In this document: one piece after another, positions 1 to 9,162 of the stretch
How the letters are laid out: each line of letters begins with the position of its first letter
How positions within the stretch are numbered: the first letter of the stretch is position 1
Assembly (NCBI GenBank): GCA_016714645.1
Contig: JADKCI010000005.1
Coordinates: forward strand, 1-64,000
Length of the DNA: 64,000 nt
Origin: Chromatiaceae bacterium
GTDB taxonomy: Bacteria; Pseudomonadota; Gammaproteobacteria; Chromatiales; Chromatiaceae
Reading direction: 5' to 3'
Position numbers and translations under genes: made by a program
The notes under the pieces: generated by a model
What the model was told of the DNA's origin: nothing
Databases searched by the model: none
Seen by the model: only the letters and a program-made list of their open reading frames with translations

Positions 1-696
1 GGGGCCGACATCGTGGTCCATGCCCTGACCAAGTACCTGGGCGGCCACGGCACCACCATCGGCGGCGCCCTGGTGGACTCGGGAAAATTTCCCTGGGCCG
101 AGCACAAGGCGCGCTTCCGCCGTCTCAACGAGCCCGATGTCTCCTATCACGGCGTGGTTTATACCGAGGCCCTAGGGGCGGCGGCCTACATCGGCCGGGC
201 GCGGGTGGTGCCGCTGCGTAACATGGGTGCGGCCATCTCGCCCTTTAACAGCTTCCTGATTCTGCAGGGGATCGAGACCCTGCACGTGCGCATGGATCGC
301 CATTGCGAGAATGCCCTGGCGGTGGCCCAATTTCTCCAGGCGCAGCCCCAGGTGGCCTGGGTCCGCTACGCCGGCCTGCCGGGTCACCCGGACAAGCCCC
401 TGGTGGACAAATACATGGGCGGCCGCGCCTCCAGCATCTTGTCCTTCGGCATCAAGGGTGGTCTGGCGTCCGGCGCCAGGTTTATCGACGCCCTCAAGCT
501 GGCGGTACGGCTGGTCAACATCGGCGACGCCAAGACCCTGGCCTGCCACCCGGCCAGCACCACCCACCGCCAGCTCGCCCCGGCGGAACTGGCCCGCGCC
601 GGTGTCGCGGAGGACATGATCCGTCTCTCCATCGGCATCGAGCACATCGACGACATCATCGAGGACCTGTCTCAGGCGCTGGCCGCGGCCAACTAG
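1..696 (+). CDS. metY: O-acetylhomoserine sulfhydrylase, C-terminal part
   Basis: This is the C-terminal part of a PLP-dependent Cys/Met-metabolism enzyme; the frame is open from base 1, so the gene begins outside the window. The family makes homocysteine from O-acetylhomoserine and sulfide. The segment ALTKYLGGHGTT carries the PLP-binding lysine, and the downstream RNMGAAISPFNSFL and ACHPASTTHRQL segments are typical of the sulfhydrylase branch rather than of cystathionine gamma-synthase. The C-terminus ends with the usual IEHIDDIIEDL helix. The assignment rests on recognised motifs; O-acetylserine specificity cannot be excluded. Confidence 0.88.
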   Translation, partial: GADIVVHALTKYLGGHGTTIGGALVDSGKFPWAEHKARFRRLNEPDVSYHGVVYTEALGAAAYIGRARVVPLRNMGAAISPFNSFLILQGIETLHVRMDRHCENALAVAQFLQAQPQVAWVRYAGLPGHPDKPLVDKYMGGRASSILSFGIKGGLASGARFIDALKLAVRLVNIGDAKTLACHPASTTHRQLAPAELARAGVAEDMIRLSIGIEHIDDIIEDLSQALAAAN

Positions 697-744
697 GGTC
701 TTTACCGATCCTCCTGGCCTGGATTTGCCAGGCCAGGGTTCCCC

Positions 745-1299
745 CTACTCGAAGAGGTTGCCAAAGGCCCGGGCAAAGGTCTTGTAGGCCTCGTAACCAT
801 CCTTATCCATGACCTGATCGATGACCCAGCGGTTCTCGGCCCCGGGTCCCATCAAGGACTGGATCTCGAAACCCAGGTGGCGGAGAAAGGCGTAGCTGGG
901 GCCATCGGCCGCCAGTTGAAATTCCGCGTATTCGTCGGAGCGGACATTGAGACGCTCGATGAAGGGACTGCCGTAATCCCCTGGTCCCAATAGATCCTGG
1001 CTGTTGTCCTGGACGTGCTCGATGAGCTTGCGGGCGAGGGCGGTGACTAGGGCGCGACGATCCTCGGCCTCCATACGGTCGGCGGCGAGGCGGTCGGCGA
1101 TCTGGATCAAGAAGAGGAGATATTCTCCAATCACCGCCAGGCGCTGGGCGTCGTCCCGATAGAGGAAGCGTTCGCAGTGGAGGTTGATGGCCTTGTCCGT
1201 CGCGATGCGCCAGGCGATGTAGGCCAGGGCGCTGGCAATCTCTGGCAGGGAGCGCTCCGCCTCATCGTTGTTCCAATGACTCTTGATTCTCAGGGCCAC
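745..1299 (-). CDS. conserved hypothetical protein, 184 aa
   Basis: A soluble, acidic 184-aa protein with no signal peptide or membrane segment. It is mostly predicted-helical, with Trp/Tyr-rich stretches near the N-terminus (AYIAWRIATDKAINLHCERFLY) and a C-terminus ending in GNLFE. I do not recognise a functional domain. It lies between a sulfur-assimilation gene and gluQ, on the same strand as gluQ and dksA, whose transcript could extend into it. Coding is likely because the frame is uninterrupted and uses GC-rich third positions like its neighbours. Confidence 0.75.
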   Translation of the reverse strand: MALRIKSHWNNDEAERSLPEIASALAYIAWRIATDKAINLHCERFLYRDDAQRLAVIGEYLLFLIQIADRLAADRMEAEDRRALVTALARKLIEHVQDNSQDLLGPGDYGSPFIERLNVRSDEYAEFQLAADGPSYAFLRHLGFEIQSLMGPGAENRWVIDQVMDKDGYEAYKTFARAFGNLFE

Positions 1300-1341
1300 G
1301 TCATCTTCCTCAGGGTTAACTAATCGATTATGCGCACTATT

Positions 1342-2277
1342 TTACCTGGGCTCGCGTGGGGCTGGTGGCCGACGGGCCGCCGGTGGCACCCTGGCCAGGC
1401 GCCACGCGGCCAGGGCCTGGCCCCAGAATTCCGCTGGGCTCTGGGGTGGTTCCACAAAGGGCTGCTGGCCGAGAAAGGCCCAGGCCAGCAGTAAGGTGGG
1501 GACGGGATGCCGTGATTCGACGGGGGCGGCGGCATCGGACTTACTCAGCTTGCGGCCCGCGCTGTCCAGGACCAGGGGCAGATGGGCATAGGACGGGGTC
1601 GGCAGGCCCAGGTAGTGCTGGAGCAGGATCTGGCGTGGGGTGGAGCGGATGAGGTCGGCGCCTCTGACGATGTGGCTGATGCCCTGGTGGGCGTCGTCCA
1701 CCACTACCGCCAGTTGATAGGCAGGAATGCCGTCGGCGCGGCGCAGGATAAAATCCCCCACCTCCGCCGCAAGGTCCTGGGTCACCAGGCCCTGGACCCC
1801 ATCCTGGAAGGCGATGGGGGGCGTCTCGACGCGCAGGCGGATGGCGCGCGCGCCCCGGCCCCCGGGGTCGCTGGTCCGGCAGGTCCCGGGATAGCGGGGG
1901 CCCTCCGGGCCGGCGAGGCCGGCTGCCGCTATCACCCGGCGACTACAGGCGCAGGCGTAGAGCAGGCCCTCTTCGTCCAGGCGGTCGAGGGCGGCGGCGT
2001 AGGCCGCCGTCCTCTGGCTTTGGTAGAGGACTGGGCCATCCCAGGCGAAGCCAAAGGCTTCCAGGGTGGCCAGGATGGCCCGCGCGGCGCCGGGGACCTC
2101 CCGCGGGCGGTCCAGGTCTTCCAGGCGCAGCCACCACTCGCCACCCCGGGCGCGGGCCTCGGCGTAGCTGCCCAGGGCAGCAACGAGGGAGCCAAAGTGG
2201 AGGGGGCCCGTGGGGGAGGGGGCAAAACGCCCCCGGTAGGGGGCGTTGACGGAGTGAGGCGCGGGACGCGCGACCAA
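1342..2277 (-). CDS. gluQ: glutamyl-Q tRNA(Asp) synthetase
   Basis: A truncated glutamyl-tRNA synthetase paralogue that attaches glutamate to queuosine in tRNA(Asp). The class I signature GRFAPSPTGPLHFGSL is near the N-terminus, a Cys-x-Cys...Tyr-x3-Cys zinc site follows (CACSRR ... YPGTCR), and RKLSKS is the KMSKS-equivalent. There is no anticodon-binding domain, as expected for GluQ. The frame is open upstream into dksA; no ATG lies close to the conserved block, so I chose the TTG at 2277, about 15 residues before RGRFAPSP. The start is uncertain. The gene follows dksA, the classic dksA-gluQ arrangement. Confidence 0.88.
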   Translation of the reverse strand: MVARPAPHSVNAPYRGRFAPSPTGPLHFGSLVAALGSYAEARARGGEWWLRLEDLDRPREVPGAARAILATLEAFGFAWDGPVLYQSQRTAAYAAALDRLDEEGLLYACACSRRVIAAAGLAGPEGPRYPGTCRTSDPGGRGARAIRLRVETPPIAFQDGVQGLVTQDLAAEVGDFILRRADGIPAYQLAVVVDDAHQGISHIVRGADLIRSTPRQILLQHYLGLPTPSYAHLPLVLDSAGRKLSKSDAAAPVESRHPVPTLLLAWAFLGQQPFVEPPQSPAEFWGQALAAWRLARVPPAARRPPAPREPR

Positions 2278-2332
2278 GGGCGAGGGGGTTCCGGCTCTGG
2301 GGCCGAGTCGGAACTTGAGCCCGGAAAGGGAA

Positions 2333-2767
2333 TCAGCCGCGCTGCTTCTCGCGGATCTCGTCCAGGGTCTTGCAATCAATGCAGAGGGTCGCGGTGGGTC
2401 GCGCCTCCAGCCGGCGGATGCCGATCTCGACGCCACAGGCCTCGCAGTAACCATAATCGTGGCTGTCGAGGCGCTCCAGCCCCTCATCGATCTTCTTGAT
2501 CAGCTTGCGCTCGCGGTCACGGGTACGCAATTCCAGGCTGAACTCTGACTCCTGGGTGGCGCGGTCGTTGGGGTCGGGGAAATTGGTCGCCTCGTCCTGC
2601 ATGTGATGGACGGTGCGGTCGACTTCCTCCATGAGGCTGTGTTTCCAGGCGATCAGAATCTCACGAAAATGCTCCTCCTGGCCGGGGCTCATGTAATCCT
2701 CATTACTAGAGGCTTGATAGGGTTCGAACCCGAACGCCTTTGCACCCTGCTTTTGTGCCTCGATCAT
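2333..2767 (-). CDS. dksA: RNA polymerase-binding transcription factor DksA
   Basis: A 144-aa DksA that works with ppGpp in the RNA polymerase secondary channel. A long coiled-coil helical region carries the tip motif DPNDRA (D-x-x-D-x-A), followed by a C4 zinc finger (CEACGVEIG ... CIDCK) near the C-terminus. Length and motif order match canonical DksA. It sits directly upstream of gluQ on the same strand. The divergent region before it (2768-3016) probably holds its promoter. Confidence 0.96.
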   Translation of the reverse strand: MIEAQKQGAKAFGFEPYQASSNEDYMSPGQEEHFREILIAWKHSLMEEVDRTVHHMQDEATNFPDPNDRATQESEFSLELRTRDRERKLIKKIDEGLERLDSHDYGYCEACGVEIGIRRLEARPTATLCIDCKTLDEIREKQRG

Positions 2768-3016
2768 GCCGGTCCTCCTGATAATACATTTGCGATGATC
2801 GGGGTTTACGGGATCGAATCGTTACCCCGACGCACGGGACGCCTCCCGTCAAAGGGGTTGCTTTGTATCAAATTGGGTGCGGATGGGCAACCGGAATTTG
2901 ATCCCAGCCTGATAGATGCCAATATCGTGGATTCCAAGCCACTGCGGAAAGGGCGGGGCTGGGGTAACCTTATCCCGATCTTAAACCGGACAAACGCTTT
3001 ATTTGGGAGACGAGAC

Positions 3017-3802
3017 ATGCAGGCTCTTCAGGCCCTGATCTTCGATGTGGATGGCACCCTGGCGGACACGGAGCGGGATGGCCATCGGCCGGCCTTCAAT
3101 CGCGCCTTCCAGGAGGCAGGGCTCGACTGGGACTGGACGGTGCCCCTCTATGGTGAACTGCTCGCCGTGACCGGGGGCAAGGAACGCATCCTCCACTACC
3201 TGCGCCACTGGCAACCCGACTTTCTGGAGCGGCCCGACCTGGCGGACTTTATCGCCGGGCTCCACCAGCGCAAGACGGCCCACTATCTGGACCTGCTGCG
3301 CTCCGGCGCCATACCCCTGCGGCCGGGCGTCCTGCGCCTGCTGGGCGAGGCCCGGGATGCCGGCATCCGACTCGCCGTGGCCACCACCACCACCCCCGAG
3401 AATGTCACCACCCTGCTGGAGTGCGCGGGCCATGCCGATCTGCCGGGCTGGTTCGAGGTCATTGCCGCTGGCGACATCGTCCCCGCCAAGAAACCCGCCC
3501 CGGACATCTTTGTTTATGCCCTCGAGCACCTCGGGCTGCCGGCAGCGGCCTGCGTCGCCATCGAGGACTCGGCGAACGGCGTGCGCGCCGCCCTGGGCGC
3601 CGACCTCAAGGCCCTGCTGGTGACCGTGAGCACCTACACCCAAAACGAAGACTTCAGGGGCGCGGCCCTGGTGGTGGACGGTCTGGGTGAGCCCGGCGCG
3701 CCAGCGAGCCGGCTGACCGGGGAGATGGCCATGCCCGATTGCATCGACCTCGAGGCCCTGGGGACCTTGCACCGAGGTACCTATGATGCCCTTGGCGGCT
3801 GA
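3017..3802 (+). CDS. cbbY: HAD hydrolase, CbbY/PGM-like phosphatase
   Basis: A 261-aa haloacid-dehalogenase hydrolase. Motif I is FDVDGTLADTE with the nucleophile and acid/base aspartates, motif II lies in VATTTT, motif III is KKPAPDIF and motif IV is AIEDSANGV. The cap-domain spacing and DVDGTLADTERDGH start are typical of CbbY, which dephosphorylates xylulose-1,5-bisphosphate, an inhibitor of Rubisco; this fits an autotroph but Rubisco is not in the window. The ATG at 3017 follows a purine-rich GGGAGACGAG; the frame is open further upstream but without homology. Confidence 0.88.
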   Translation: MQALQALIFDVDGTLADTERDGHRPAFNRAFQEAGLDWDWTVPLYGELLAVTGGKERILHYLRHWQPDFLERPDLADFIAGLHQRKTAHYLDLLRSGAIPLRPGVLRLLGEARDAGIRLAVATTTTPENVTTLLECAGHADLPGWFEVIAAGDIVPAKKPAPDIFVYALEHLGLPAAACVAIEDSANGVRAALGADLKALLVTVSTYTQNEDFRGAALVVDGLGEPGAPASRLTGEMAMPDCIDLEALGTLHRGTYDALGG

Positions 3803-3853
3803 GCCTCGCTTGTCGGGCCGGGCGCCGACATCGGCCCAGGGGCTGGGTCGGCC

Positions 3854-5359
3854 TCAGGCTGGCCGGCCTGGCCGGGCGGGCGCCTTGCCCCCGGTGCCAC
3901 CCAGGCGCTGGATGATGCCCGTGGTGCTGCGATCATCGACCAGGGGTATCAGGACCACCTGTCCACCCCAGGCTTTCACCTCTGGGGCCCCTACGACCTC
4001 CGCTTCTCGGTAATCCGCGCCCTTGGCAAGGACATCCGGGCGCAGGGCGAGAATGAGTTCCAGGGGCGTCGTCTCGTCGAACAGCACCACGGCATCCACC
4101 GCGGCCAGGGCGGCGAGAACTCGGGCGCGGTCCTGCTCGCCGATCAGCGGGCGTGCCGGCCCCTTGAGGGCCCGCACCGACTGGTCCGTGTTCAGGCCTA
4201 CCACCAGGCGCTGGCCCTGCCGGCGGGCCAGCTCCAGGTAGCTGACGTGGCCAACGTGGAGCAGGTCGAAGCAGCCATTGGTGAAGACGACCCGTTCCCC
4301 AGCGGCCTGCCAGCCCTGCACCCGGGTCTGGGCGGAGGTTAGATCCAGGATCTTGGCCGCCTGTTCCAGCGCCATCTCGCCACTGATGGCGGCCAAGAGT
4401 TCGGGCCCGGTGATGGGCACGGTCCCCACCTTGCCTACCACCACCCCAGCGGCCAGGTTGGCCAGATGGGCGGTATCGCTGGCGCCCAGCCCGGCGGCGA
4501 GGCCAGCGGCGAAGGTGGCGATGACAGTATCGCCGGCACCTGAGACATCGAAGACCTCCCGCGCCAGGGCCGGGATGCGCCGGGTGCCCGAGTCGTCCAC
4601 CAGGGCCAGGCCCAATTCGCTCAGGGTCAGCACCAGGAGTCCTAGGTCCAGTTGCCCTCTCAGGGTTGCCGCCGCCTGGAGCAAGCCGGTCAGGTCCGCG
4701 CGAGGAACGCCGGTGGCCAGGGCGAGTTCGGCCCGATTGGGGGTGATGAGGCTGGCCCCGGCGTACTTGGCAAAGTCCCGGCCCTTGGGATCCACCAGGA
4801 CGGGCAGGCCCTGAGCCCGCGCCGCCGCCTGGAGGCGGTGGCAGAGTCCTCCGGACAGGACGCCCTTGGCGTAGTCCGAGAGCACCAGGGCCCCAGCACC
4901 CGCCAGTAGGGGCAGGATCGCCTCGCCCAGGGCACGCTCGTCGGCGGGGTCCAGTGGCCGGTTGCTTTCCTCATCGATGCGCAGCATCTGCTGGTGATTA
5001 CCGATGACCCGCGTCTTGACCGTGGTGGCCCGGTCCCGGGCCAGACCGACCGCCTGGGTCTGGATGCCGTCGGCGGCCAGGGCGGCCAGCAGGGCGGCGC
5101 GGCCTTCATCGTCACCCGTAACCCCCGCAAGCTGTACCTCCAGCCCCAGGGCGGCCAGGTTGCGGGCGACATTGGCGGCCCCGCCGGCGGTTTGGGTGCG
5201 GTGGGTCAGATGGACCACGGGGACGGGGGCCTCGGGAGAGATGCGCTGGACCTGGCCCCAGAGATAGCGGTCGAGCATGAGATCGCCCACGACTAGCACC
5301 CGGCGGGCGCCGAAGCCGGACCGCACGGCGCGCAGGACGGCCTCGGGGTGGTTGAACAT
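3854..5359 (-). CDS. hldE: bifunctional heptose 7-phosphate kinase / heptose 1-phosphate adenylyltransferase
   Basis: A 501-aa two-domain enzyme of ADP-heptose synthesis for LPS inner core. Residues about 1-320 form a PfkB-type sugar kinase (VVGDLMLDRY near the N-terminus; DVSGAGDTV with the catalytic Asp). Residues about 340-485 form a nucleotidyltransferase with TNGCFDLLHVGHVSYLE, containing the HxGH motif. The C-terminus has an extra Gly/Pro/Ala-rich tail of about 15 residues. It is the last gene of a leftward glgC-gmhA-hldE cluster, 11 bp after gmhA. Confidence 0.96.
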   Translation of the reverse strand: MFNHPEAVLRAVRSGFGARRVLVVGDLMLDRYLWGQVQRISPEAPVPVVHLTHRTQTAGGAANVARNLAALGLEVQLAGVTGDDEGRAALLAALAADGIQTQAVGLARDRATTVKTRVIGNHQQMLRIDEESNRPLDPADERALGEAILPLLAGAGALVLSDYAKGVLSGGLCHRLQAAARAQGLPVLVDPKGRDFAKYAGASLITPNRAELALATGVPRADLTGLLQAAATLRGQLDLGLLVLTLSELGLALVDDSGTRRIPALAREVFDVSGAGDTVIATFAAGLAAGLGASDTAHLANLAAGVVVGKVGTVPITGPELLAAISGEMALEQAAKILDLTSAQTRVQGWQAAGERVVFTNGCFDLLHVGHVSYLELARRQGQRLVVGLNTDQSVRALKGPARPLIGEQDRARVLAALAAVDAVVLFDETTPLELILALRPDVLAKGADYREAEVVGAPEVKAWGGQVVLIPLVDDRSTTGIIQRLGGTGGKAPARPGRPA

Positions 5360-5370
5360 GGCGGCTCGCT

Positions 5371-5943
5371 TCAGGCGGTGGCAGCGGGGGGCGCGAAGCG
5401 CGCCTCGACCAGGTCGCAGAGGATATGGCCGACCAGCAGATGCGCCTCCTGGATGCGCGCCGTGTTGTCGGAGGGGGCGATCAGGCAGGCATCCACCGAG
5501 CCCTTGAGGCGCCCGCCCCCCCGGCCGCTAAAGCCGGCGGTCATGGCCCCCAGGGCGCGTGCTTTCTCCATGGCCCGCAGGACATTGGGGCTGTTACCGG
5601 AGGTGCTGATGCCGATGACCAGATCCCCCGGCCGGCACAGGGCCTCGACCTGGCGGGCGAAGATCTGGTCGAAGCCATAATCGTTGCCAATGGCCGTCAG
5701 GGCGGAGCTGTCCGTGGTCAGGGCGATGGAGGCCAGGCCGGGCCGGTCGCGCTCGAAGCGCCCGACGAGCTCCGATGCCAGGTGCTGGCTATCCGCCGCG
5801 CTGCCACCATTGCCGAGCCAGAAGACCCGGCCCCCGCTGGCCAGGCAGGCGATCATGAGGGCGGCGATGCGTTCGATGTCCGCCCTTTGTTCCCGCAGCC
5901 GTTCGATGGTGCGCAGATGGTCGTCGAGGTGCCGGTCGATCAT
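5371..5943 (-). CDS. gmhA: sedoheptulose 7-phosphate isomerase (GmhA)
   Basis: A 190-aa SIS-domain isomerase that converts sedoheptulose 7-phosphate to D-glycero-D-manno-heptose 7-phosphate, the substrate of the HldE kinase domain next to it. Diagnostic segments are WLGNGGSAADSQHLASELVG and GISTSGNSPNVL, which bind the phosphate. Length matches the family. Its start is 1 bp after the glgC stop, indicating translational coupling. Confidence 0.94.
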   Translation of the reverse strand: MIDRHLDDHLRTIERLREQRADIERIAALMIACLASGGRVFWLGNGGSAADSQHLASELVGRFERDRPGLASIALTTDSSALTAIGNDYGFDQIFARQVEALCRPGDLVIGISTSGNSPNVLRAMEKARALGAMTAGFSGRGGGRLKGSVDACLIAPSDNTARIQEAHLLVGHILCDLVEARFAPPAATA

Positions 5944-5944
5944 G

Positions 5945-7204
5945 TCACTTGGAATAGCTGCGGCCGAGGGCGCCCTGGTGGTCGCGGGCGAAGTAGCTGA
6001 CGCGCCCGGCCGGGATCACGGTGATACCTTCCTCGCTGACCGTAAAGCGCTGGCGGTCGGCCTCCGGGTCGAAGCCGATCCGATCGCCGGCGGCGATGAT
6101 GTTGTGACGATCGACGATGACCCGCCGCAGGCGCGCACCCCGGCAGACCCGCACATAATCCATGATGATGCAATCCTTGATCTCCACATTCTCCTCGATC
6201 ACGGCCTCGCGCCGGATGATGGAATTGGTAATGCGGGCGCCCTCGTGGACGATGGTCGCCGCCGCCAGCAGGGAGTTGCGCAGCTCACCGCCCAGTACTC
6301 GTGCCACCGGACCCTGGTAGCCGCTGGAGTAAACCGGCCACTGGGGGTTGAACATATCGAAGACGGGTTCGGCGCCCAGCACGTCCTTGTGGGCATCGAA
6401 GTAGGCATCGATATTGCCGACGTCCCGCCAATAGACCTGCGATTCATAAGCCTTGGTGCCCGGGATCACATTCGTGGCGAAGTCGTAGGCAAAGAGGCGG
6501 TGGGTGCGCAACAGGCGCGGCAGGACGTGACCGCCAAAATCCGTCTCGCCATTACGGCGGGCCTCTTCCAAGGCATCAAGCAGGACTTCCGTCTTGAAGA
6601 TGTAGTTGCCCATGGAGGCAAAGGCCTGGTTCGGATCGCCGGGCATGGCGGCTGGCTGGGCCGGCTTCTCCTGAAAGGCCTGGATACGCCCATCGGGCCC
6701 GGTGGCAATGACGCCAAAGCCGCGCGCATCCCGCAGCGGGACGGGCAGGGCGGCGACGGTGACATCGGCCTGGTTGGCCTGGTGGAAATCCACCATCTGC
6801 CGGATGTCCATCCGGTAGATGTGGTCGGCGCCAAAGACGGCCACCAGGTCCGGGGCCTGTTCCTCGATCAGGTTGATATTTTGGTGCACGGCGTCCGCCG
6901 TGCCCTGGAACCAGTTTTCGCTGACCCGCATCTGAGGCGGCACCACGGTCACGAAATGTTGCTGGAGCAGGGGCGAGATGGTCCAGGCCTTGCGCACATG
7001 CTCGATGAGGGACTGGGATTTGTACTGAACCAGGAGGTAAATGGTATTGATGTTGGAGTTGACCAGATTACTCAGCACGAAATCGACGATCCGGTAGCGC
7101 GCGCCGAAGGGCACCGAGGGTTTGGAGCGGGCTGTGGTCAGGGGCTGGAGGCGGGAGCCTTGGCCGCCCGCCATGACGAACGCGATGATCCGGTCGGGTT
7201 TCAT
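5945..7204 (-). CDS. glgC: glucose-1-phosphate adenylyltransferase
   Basis: A 419-aa ADP-glucose pyrophosphorylase, the committed step of glycogen synthesis. The N-terminal FVMAGGQGSRLQPLT is the nucleotide-binding loop, followed by RSKPSVPFGARYRIVDF. The C-terminal part carries the left-handed beta-helix repeats (RITNSIIRREAVIEENVEIKD in two overlapping stretches). Full length for a bacterial GlgC. It is the first gene of the cluster with gmhA and hldE; the pairing of storage polysaccharide and LPS genes probably reflects a shared promoter in 7205-7607. Confidence 0.95.
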   Translation of the reverse strand: MKPDRIIAFVMAGGQGSRLQPLTTARSKPSVPFGARYRIVDFVLSNLVNSNINTIYLLVQYKSQSLIEHVRKAWTISPLLQQHFVTVVPPQMRVSENWFQGTADAVHQNINLIEEQAPDLVAVFGADHIYRMDIRQMVDFHQANQADVTVAALPVPLRDARGFGVIATGPDGRIQAFQEKPAQPAAMPGDPNQAFASMGNYIFKTEVLLDALEEARRNGETDFGGHVLPRLLRTHRLFAYDFATNVIPGTKAYESQVYWRDVGNIDAYFDAHKDVLGAEPVFDMFNPQWPVYSSGYQGPVARVLGGELRNSLLAAATIVHEGARITNSIIRREAVIEENVEIKDCIIMDYVRVCRGARLRRVIVDRHNIIAAGDRIGFDPEADRQRFTVSEEGITVIPAGRVSYFARDHQGALGRSYSK

Positions 7205-7607
7205 GTCTGCCTCCTATATGCCCGTTGCGACGCGGGGCTACATCATGGGTCGGGGTGGGCCGCGGTAGAGGAGACGCCGGAAGCGGTGCCTTCCTAGGCC
7301 AAGAGGGCCAGGCCACCGGGCCGAAACGCACGCTTATCGCCGAATCCTGTAATCGGCTTATTGTCCACTAGATTGATGGCGACGAAAACTCACTAATTTG
7401 GTCGGTTTTGGTGGATTAAAATCAAATATGTCTTTATAAAGCAATGATCTGGCATTTTTAAGTCCCGGCCGATGAAAGCATCTGGGTCCGCATGATCGGC
7501 AAAGAGGGCCAGCAATCCCAGGGGCTAGGGGTATAAACTAGCCCCTTCGCGGCCTTGGGCAGCTCATCCCTGTCCTGGCCCCCCAATCCCAACCTGGAGT
7601 CACGGAG
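7205..7607. promoter_or_regulatory. divergent intergenic region glgC / gpmI
   Basis: About 400 bp with no gene. The half nearer glgC is GC-rich and contains short inverted repeats; 7335-7460 is distinctly AT-rich, including TATAAA at 7435-7440, a possible -10 for gpmI with no convincing -35. The region must supply promoters for the leftward glgC operon and rightward gpmI. No riboswitch or RNA gene is recognisable. Confidence 0.45.
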
Positions 7608-9152
7608 ATGGCCGATTGGCCCAATGTACCGCGCCGACCCGTCCTGCTCGTCATTCTCGACGGCTTTGGGGTCAACCCCGCCAAGGCCAACAACGCCGTC
7701 GCCCTGGCACGCACGCCCCAATTGGATCGCTACTTCGCCTTCAACCCCCACACCACCCTGCAGGCCTCGGGCCGGGCCGTGGGTCTGCCGGATGGCCAGA
7801 TGGGTAACTCCGAGGTGGGGCACATCACCCTGGGCTCCGGCTGTGTCATTCGCCAGGATCTGGTCCTGATAGACGATGCCATCGCGGACGGCTCCTTTTT
7901 CCACAACCCCGCCCTGACCGCCACCGCCCGGCGCGCCGCCGCGTTGGGCCGGCCCCTGCACCTGCTGGGCCTGGTATCCGACGGTGGCGTCCATAGCCAT
8001 GTCAACCATCTGGTCGCCCTCATCGAGTTGTGCCGCCAGCAGGGCGCCATCCCGGCCGTCCACATGATCACCGATGGCAGGGATACTCCCCCGCGCTCCG
8101 CCCTCGGCTATCTGGCGGAGGTCGAGGAGGCCCTGGCCGCCGCTGGTGGCACGATCGCCAGTGTCTCCGGCCGTTACTACGCCATGGACCGCGATAACCG
8201 CTGGGACCGTACCGAAAAGGCCTGGCGCTGCCTGGTGGAGGGTCTGGGCGAGCAGGCGGATTCGGCCCGGGCGGCCATCGAGCAGTCCTATGCCGCGGGG
8301 CAGGACGATGAATTCATCCTGCCGACCAGCATCGCTCGTGGGCCACGCATCAAGGCGGGGGACTGTCTCCTCTCCTTCAACTTCCGCAAGGACCGGCCCC
8401 GCCAGATTCTGAGCGCCTTCCTCCGGCAAGATTTCAAGCACTTCGATCGGGGTGCCCTCCAGCCGGTCGAAGTGACCTGCATGATGCGCTACGACAAGAC
8501 CTACAGGATGCCCATTGCCTTCGATCACGAGTCACCGGGCGTCACCCTGGGCAAGATCCTCAGCGACGCGGGCCTCCGTCAGTTCCATTGCGCCGAGACT
8601 GAGAAATACCCCCATGTCACCTTCTACTTCAATGGCGGCCACAGCGAGCCCCTGCCGGGCGAGGATCAATACCTGATCCCCTCGCCCCGGGTGGACACCT
8701 ACGATCTCAAGCCGGAGATGAGCGCCCCCGAGGTGGCCACCGCCGTGGTCGAGGCCCTGGGACGCCAGGAATATGCCTTCATCGTCGTCAACTTCGCCAA
8801 TGGCGACATGGTCGGGCATACCGCGGTGCGGGAGGCCGTCATCGCAGCGGTAGAGGCCCTGGACCGGGAGGTCGGGCGGGTCCTGGATGCGGCGGTGGCT
8901 GCGGGCTATGCGATCATCCTCACCGCCGATCACGGCAACTGCGACGAGATGGTGGACCCGGTGACGCAAACGCCCCACACCCAGCACACCCTCTACCCGG
9001 TGCCCTGTCTGGTGATCGACCAGGTGCCCTGGAACCTGAGCATCGGCGCCGGCCTGGATGCGATCGCCCCGACCGTGCTGGCCCTCATGGGTCTGCCCAA
9101 ACCGGTGGCCATGCAGGGCCACTCGCTGCTGCTGTCTCCGGCCCGCGCTTGA
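7608..9152 (+). CDS. gpmI: 2,3-bisphosphoglycerate-independent phosphoglycerate mutase
   Basis: A 514-aa cofactor-independent mutase of glycolysis and gluconeogenesis (3-PG to 2-PG). ILDGFG near the N-terminus gives a metal-binding Asp. GNSEVGH at about residues 65-71 contains the phosphorylated serine, and TADHGNCDEM near residue 445 supplies metal ligands. Length is standard. The ATG follows TGGAGTCACGGAG. thyA follows 10 bp downstream on the same strand. Confidence 0.96.
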   Translation: MADWPNVPRRPVLLVILDGFGVNPAKANNAVALARTPQLDRYFAFNPHTTLQASGRAVGLPDGQMGNSEVGHITLGSGCVIRQDLVLIDDAIADGSFFHNPALTATARRAAALGRPLHLLGLVSDGGVHSHVNHLVALIELCRQQGAIPAVHMITDGRDTPPRSALGYLAEVEEALAAAGGTIASVSGRYYAMDRDNRWDRTEKAWRCLVEGLGEQADSARAAIEQSYAAGQDDEFILPTSIARGPRIKAGDCLLSFNFRKDRPRQILSAFLRQDFKHFDRGALQPVEVTCMMRYDKTYRMPIAFDHESPGVTLGKILSDAGLRQFHCAETEKYPHVTFYFNGGHSEPLPGEDQYLIPSPRVDTYDLKPEMSAPEVATAVVEALGRQEYAFIVVNFANGDMVGHTAVREAVIAAVEALDREVGRVLDAAVAAGYAIILTADHGNCDEMVDPVTQTPHTQHTLYPVPCLVIDQVPWNLSIGAGLDAIAPTVLALMGLPKPVAMQGHSLLLSPARA

Positions 9153-9162
9153 TGGCCCCTTC

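Noticed and set aside
2603..3016. Upstream extension of the CbbY-like frame
   Set aside because: It overlaps antisense dksA and lacks homology; ATG 3017 has a ribosome-binding site and begins the HAD motif.
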